A stretch of DNA of 64,000 nucleotides, taken from positions 3,596,001 through 3,660,000 of the forward strand of contig NZ_JAPEPZ010000001.1 in NCBI RefSeq assembly GCF_026339875.1. The letters run 5' to 3'. The position numbers were made by a program, and so were the translations under genes. This DNA is from Streptomyces sp. NBC_01571. GTDB taxonomy: Bacteria > Actinomycetota > Actinomycetes > Streptomycetales > Streptomycetaceae. Under the pieces are notes generated by a model. It was not told the origin of the DNA. It saw nothing but the letters and a program-made list of their open reading frames with translations, and did no database searches. This document shows, in pieces, positions 62,145 through 64,000 of this stretch (positions are counted from its first letter, which is position 1; each line of letters starts with the position of its first letter).

Positions 62145-62614
62145 CAGGACCTCTCCGACGCCAGGGCCCGCCCGGCGTCCGCATAGAAACTGATCTTGTG
62201 GTCGAGGACCGCCAGGGTGTCCTGGAGCTCGGCGATCCGCGCCTGCACGTCCCGGCGGGTGGCTTCCAGGAGCTCGAAGCGCTCGAGGTAGGTGTCGTCG
62301 CCCTCCCGCACCAGTTCCGCGTAGCGCACCATGTCGGCGACCGGCATGCCGGTGAGCCGGAGCTTGCCGACCAGGCTCAGCCAGTCCAGGTCGCGGTTGC
62401 TGTACCGGCGCTGCCCGGTGTGCGAGCGGTCGATGTGCGGCATGAGACCGATCCGCTCGTACCAGCGCAGGGTGTGCGCGGACAGGCCGGTGAAGGCGAC
62501 GACCTCGCTGATCGTGTAGCTGTCCTGGCCGTCCGGGCGCCGGTGCCGCTCGGGAGGCGCCGCGCACACATCTGTCCTGGTGCCGGTCTCGGCGGCCCCG
62601 GCCGTGGTCTCCAT
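62144..62614 (-). CDS. MerR-family regulator of the aldo/keto reductase operon
   Basis: 156 residues from ATG 62614, nine bases after GGAGGT; starts at 62623 and 62632 overlap that site. The winged HTH is SYTISEVVAFTGLSAHTLRW, YERIGLMPHIDRSHTGQRRY, SNRDLDWLSLVGKLRLTGMP, followed by the dimerisation helix TYLERFELLEATRRDVQARI and AELQDTLAVLDHKISFYA. No metal-binding Cys, so it belongs to the small-molecule/redox MerR branch. A perfect 18-bp palindrome lies 27 bases upstream of the start. Confidence 0.92.
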   Translation of the reverse strand: METTAGAAETGTRTDVCAAPPERHRRPDGQDSYTISEVVAFTGLSAHTLRWYERIGLMPHIDRSHTGQRRYSNRDLDWLSLVGKLRLTGMPVADMVRYAELVREGDDTYLERFELLEATRRDVQARIAELQDTLAVLDHKISFYADAGRALASERS

Positions 62615-62640
62615 CACCGTCATGACCTCCACGCTAAAAC

Positions 62641-62658
62641 CTTGGAGTGCACTCCAAG
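62641..62658 (-). promoter_or_regulatory. MerR operator within the promoter spacer
   Basis: CTTGGAGTGCACTCCAAG is a perfect 18-bp palindrome. On the minus strand it is preceded by TTG (TTGCTT as -35) and followed by a TTTTAG-like -10, so the site lies inside the spacer, the arrangement by which MerR proteins activate. Confidence 0.85.
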
Positions 62659-62733
62659 CAAGCGGTATCCGGTAAAAGGCGACCGGCGCGAAAGAGAGGA
62701 CGTCCGCGGGGTGCGCTGGCTACCGTGCGGATC

Positions 62734-63204
62734 ATGACTCTCGTACGCCGTGCCGTGCCCGGGGACGCACGGGAAGTGCTCCGCCTGCGCCAGATCATGC
62801 TCGACTCGGTCTTCACCACCGACGGATCCACGGAGTGGCACACCGGGTCGCTCCCGACGATACGCGGCAGACTGGCCCGCCCCGAGGGCGACTTCGCGGC
62901 CTTCGTCGTCGACCACCCCGGCCGGCCGGGCGCGCTGGCCGCGCTCGTCGCCGGGACCATCGAGTACCGGATCGGGCGGCCCGGCAATCCGCGGGGCGCG
63001 GTCGGTCACGTCTTCAGTGTCGCCACCGACCCCGACGTGCGGCGCCGGGGATACGCGCGGGCCTGCATGGAGACGCTGCTCGACTGGTTCCGCGAGCGGG
63101 ACGTGCCCCAGGTCGACCTCAACGCCTCCGCCGAGGCCGAGCCGCTGTACGCGTCCCTCGGGTTCGTGCGCAAGCCGGACCCCTCGATGCGGCTTCGGCT
63201 GTGA
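62734..63204 (+). CDS. GNAT-family N-acetyltransferase
   Basis: 156 residues from ATG 62734. VRRAVPGDAREVLRLRQIML, VGHVFSVATDPDVRRRGYAR (strand 4 and the R-R-x-G-Y-A acetyl-CoA loop), CMETLLDWFRERDVPQVDLN, ASAEAEPLYASLGFVRK. Normal length. Divergent from the MerR operon; it could share the MerR-type promoter region. Acceptor unknown. Confidence 0.88.
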   Translation: MTLVRRAVPGDAREVLRLRQIMLDSVFTTDGSTEWHTGSLPTIRGRLARPEGDFAAFVVDHPGRPGALAALVAGTIEYRIGRPGNPRGAVGHVFSVATDPDVRRRGYARACMETLLDWFRERDVPQVDLNASAEAEPLYASLGFVRKPDPSMRLRL

Positions 63205-63223
63205 GCCGCTTAGGCTCGTACAC

Positions 63224-64000
63224 ATGTCCCTGCACAGCCTGGCGTTGATCGAGAACTGGCCCGTCCCCACGGCCGCGGCGGCCGTCGTCCGTGCGGACGG
63301 CACGGTGACGGGGTCGCACGGTCCGGTCGACCACCGCTTCCCCCTCGCCTCGGTCACCAAGCCGCTCGCCGCGTACGCCGCGCTCGTCGCGTACGAGGAG
63401 GGGGCCATCGATCTCGACGAGCCGGCGGGTCCGGCCGGTGCGACGGTCCGTCACCTCCTCGCGCACACCTCGGGGCTCGCCTTCGACGAGCACCGGGTGA
63501 CGTCCCCGCCCGGGGAGCGGCGGCTGTACTCCAACGCCGGGTTCGAGGTGCTCGGGGACCACATCGCCAAGGCGACGGACATCTCCTTCCCCGAATACCT
63601 GCGGCAGGCGGTGCTGGAGCCGCTGGGGATGACGGGAACGTCGCTCGACGGCTCGCCCGCGAAGGACGGGGTGTCGACGGTGGCGGACCTCGTGCGGTTC
63701 GCCGCGGAGGTCCAGGCGCCGCGGCTTCTCGATCCGCGGACGATGGCGGACGCGATGACCGTGCAGTACCCCGGTACGAAGGGCGTGCTGCCGGGATTCG
63801 GCCACCAGAACCCGAACGACTGGGGGCTCGGTTTCGAGATCCGTGACTCCAAGTCCCCGCACTGGACGGGTGCCTCGTCCTCGCCGCGCACCTTCGGCCA
63901 CTTCGGGCAGACCGGTACGTTCCTGTGGATCGACCCGGTGGTGGGCGCCGCGTGCGTCGCCCTCACGGACCGGGCGTTCGGGCCGTGGGCGACGGAGGCG
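63224..64000 (+). CDS. Beta-lactamase-fold serine hydrolase, cut by window end
   Basis: 259 visible residues from ATG 63224. HRFPLASVTKPLAAYAALVA has the S-x-x-K nucleophile, RRLYSNAGFEVLGDHIAKAT the Y-x-N motif, and FGHFGQTGTFLWIDPVVGAA the H-x-G motif. ATVRHLLAHTSGLAFDEHR is typical of class C/AmpH-like esterases. No signal peptide, so it is probably cytoplasmic and acts as an esterase or D-Ala-D-Ala-type hydrolase. It starts 20 bases after the GNAT stop. The C-terminus lies outside the window. Confidence 0.9.
   Translation, partial: MSLHSLALIENWPVPTAAAAVVRADGTVTGSHGPVDHRFPLASVTKPLAAYAALVAYEEGAIDLDEPAGPAGATVRHLLAHTSGLAFDEHRVTSPPGERRLYSNAGFEVLGDHIAKATDISFPEYLRQAVLEPLGMTGTSLDGSPAKDGVSTVADLVRFAAEVQAPRLLDPRTMADAMTVQYPGTKGVLPGFGHQNPNDWGLGFEIRDSKSPHWTGASSSPRTFGHFGQTGTFLWIDPVVGAACVALTDRAFGPWATEA

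Overview
The window is high-GC actinobacterial DNA, almost certainly a Streptomyces chromosome. Codon third positions are G/C, many genes start with GTG, and the families present are typical of the genus: DUF4383, DUF3052 beside aceE, a tellurium-type (Ter) stress locus, MDMPI/DinB thiol-transferase-like proteins, class A PBPs with long cytoplasmic tails, and integrative-element genes next to tRNA genes. Most of the window looks like conserved chromosome. About 19-34 kb is visibly less ordered, with repeats, a MITE-like element, gene fragments and a decayed integrative element.

Left part (1-18.3 kb): two minus-strand proteins that share a short motif, a frameshifted repeat protein, a SpoIIE/PP2C-type phosphatase downstream of a DHA2 MFS exporter, a membrane-anchored peptidoglycan-binding protein, an MDMPI-like protein, a HAD phosphatase, a GDT1-type cation transporter under a yybP-ykoY (Mn2+) riboswitch, a secreted HNH nuclease, a PhoD-like phosphatase, a FAD/NAD(P)-binding protein, a DedA protein, DUF2277, an MBL hydrolase and a ketopantoate-reductase-like enzyme.

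Middle part (18.3-34 kb): an isochorismatase-fold gene follows nine exact 19-bp repeats and a MarR gene whose start is preceded by a 54-bp perfect palindrome built from four 12-bp operators. Then come two small hypothetical genes, a MITE-like element just upstream of a third, a pair of membrane-anchored collagen-like proteins with matching promoters, and a ferredoxin / internally deleted ferredoxin reductase / cytochrome P450 operon. A GNAT gene, a dispersed hairpin repeat pair and small orphan genes lead into a decayed actinomycete integrative element. That element is bounded by a duplicated tRNA-Val(TAC) 3' end (29.07 and 33.63 kb). It holds a truncated RepSA-like gene, an intact excisionase, a frameshifted tyrosine integrase, fragments of a GntR regulator, an anti-sigma-type ATPase and a methyltransferase, and an unusual secreted His/Asp/Trp-rich peptide. 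A tRNA-Pro 3'-end fragment lies exactly where the rep gene is broken.

Right part (34-64 kb): a DUF4097 lipoprotein, a coiled-coil membrane protein, a DUF4383 membrane protein, a deacetylase-fold secreted protein, and a class A PBP whose transpeptidase SxxK lysine is replaced. A Ter locus (41.6-51.0 kb) follows: HAD phosphatase, PRTase-TRSP/StiP/Pelota fusion, HpcH/HpaI lyase, three TerD-type proteins, a TerA-like protein and a DUF475 TerC-type membrane protein, next to an AhpE peroxiredoxin. After that are DUF3052, aceE (pyruvate dehydrogenase E1), a K+-channel-like protein, a DHA2 exporter with divergent TetR, a DUF1023 hydrolase, DUF4429, a MerR/aldo-keto reductase operon with a clear palindromic operator, a GNAT gene and a beta-lactamase-fold serine hydrolase cut by the window end.

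The strongest leads are the four-operator MarR palindrome, the collagen-like twins with duplicated promoters, the mosaic integrative-element remnant carrying marks of two different tRNA sites, the secreted His-rich peptide, the degenerate PBP active site and the complete Ter locus.
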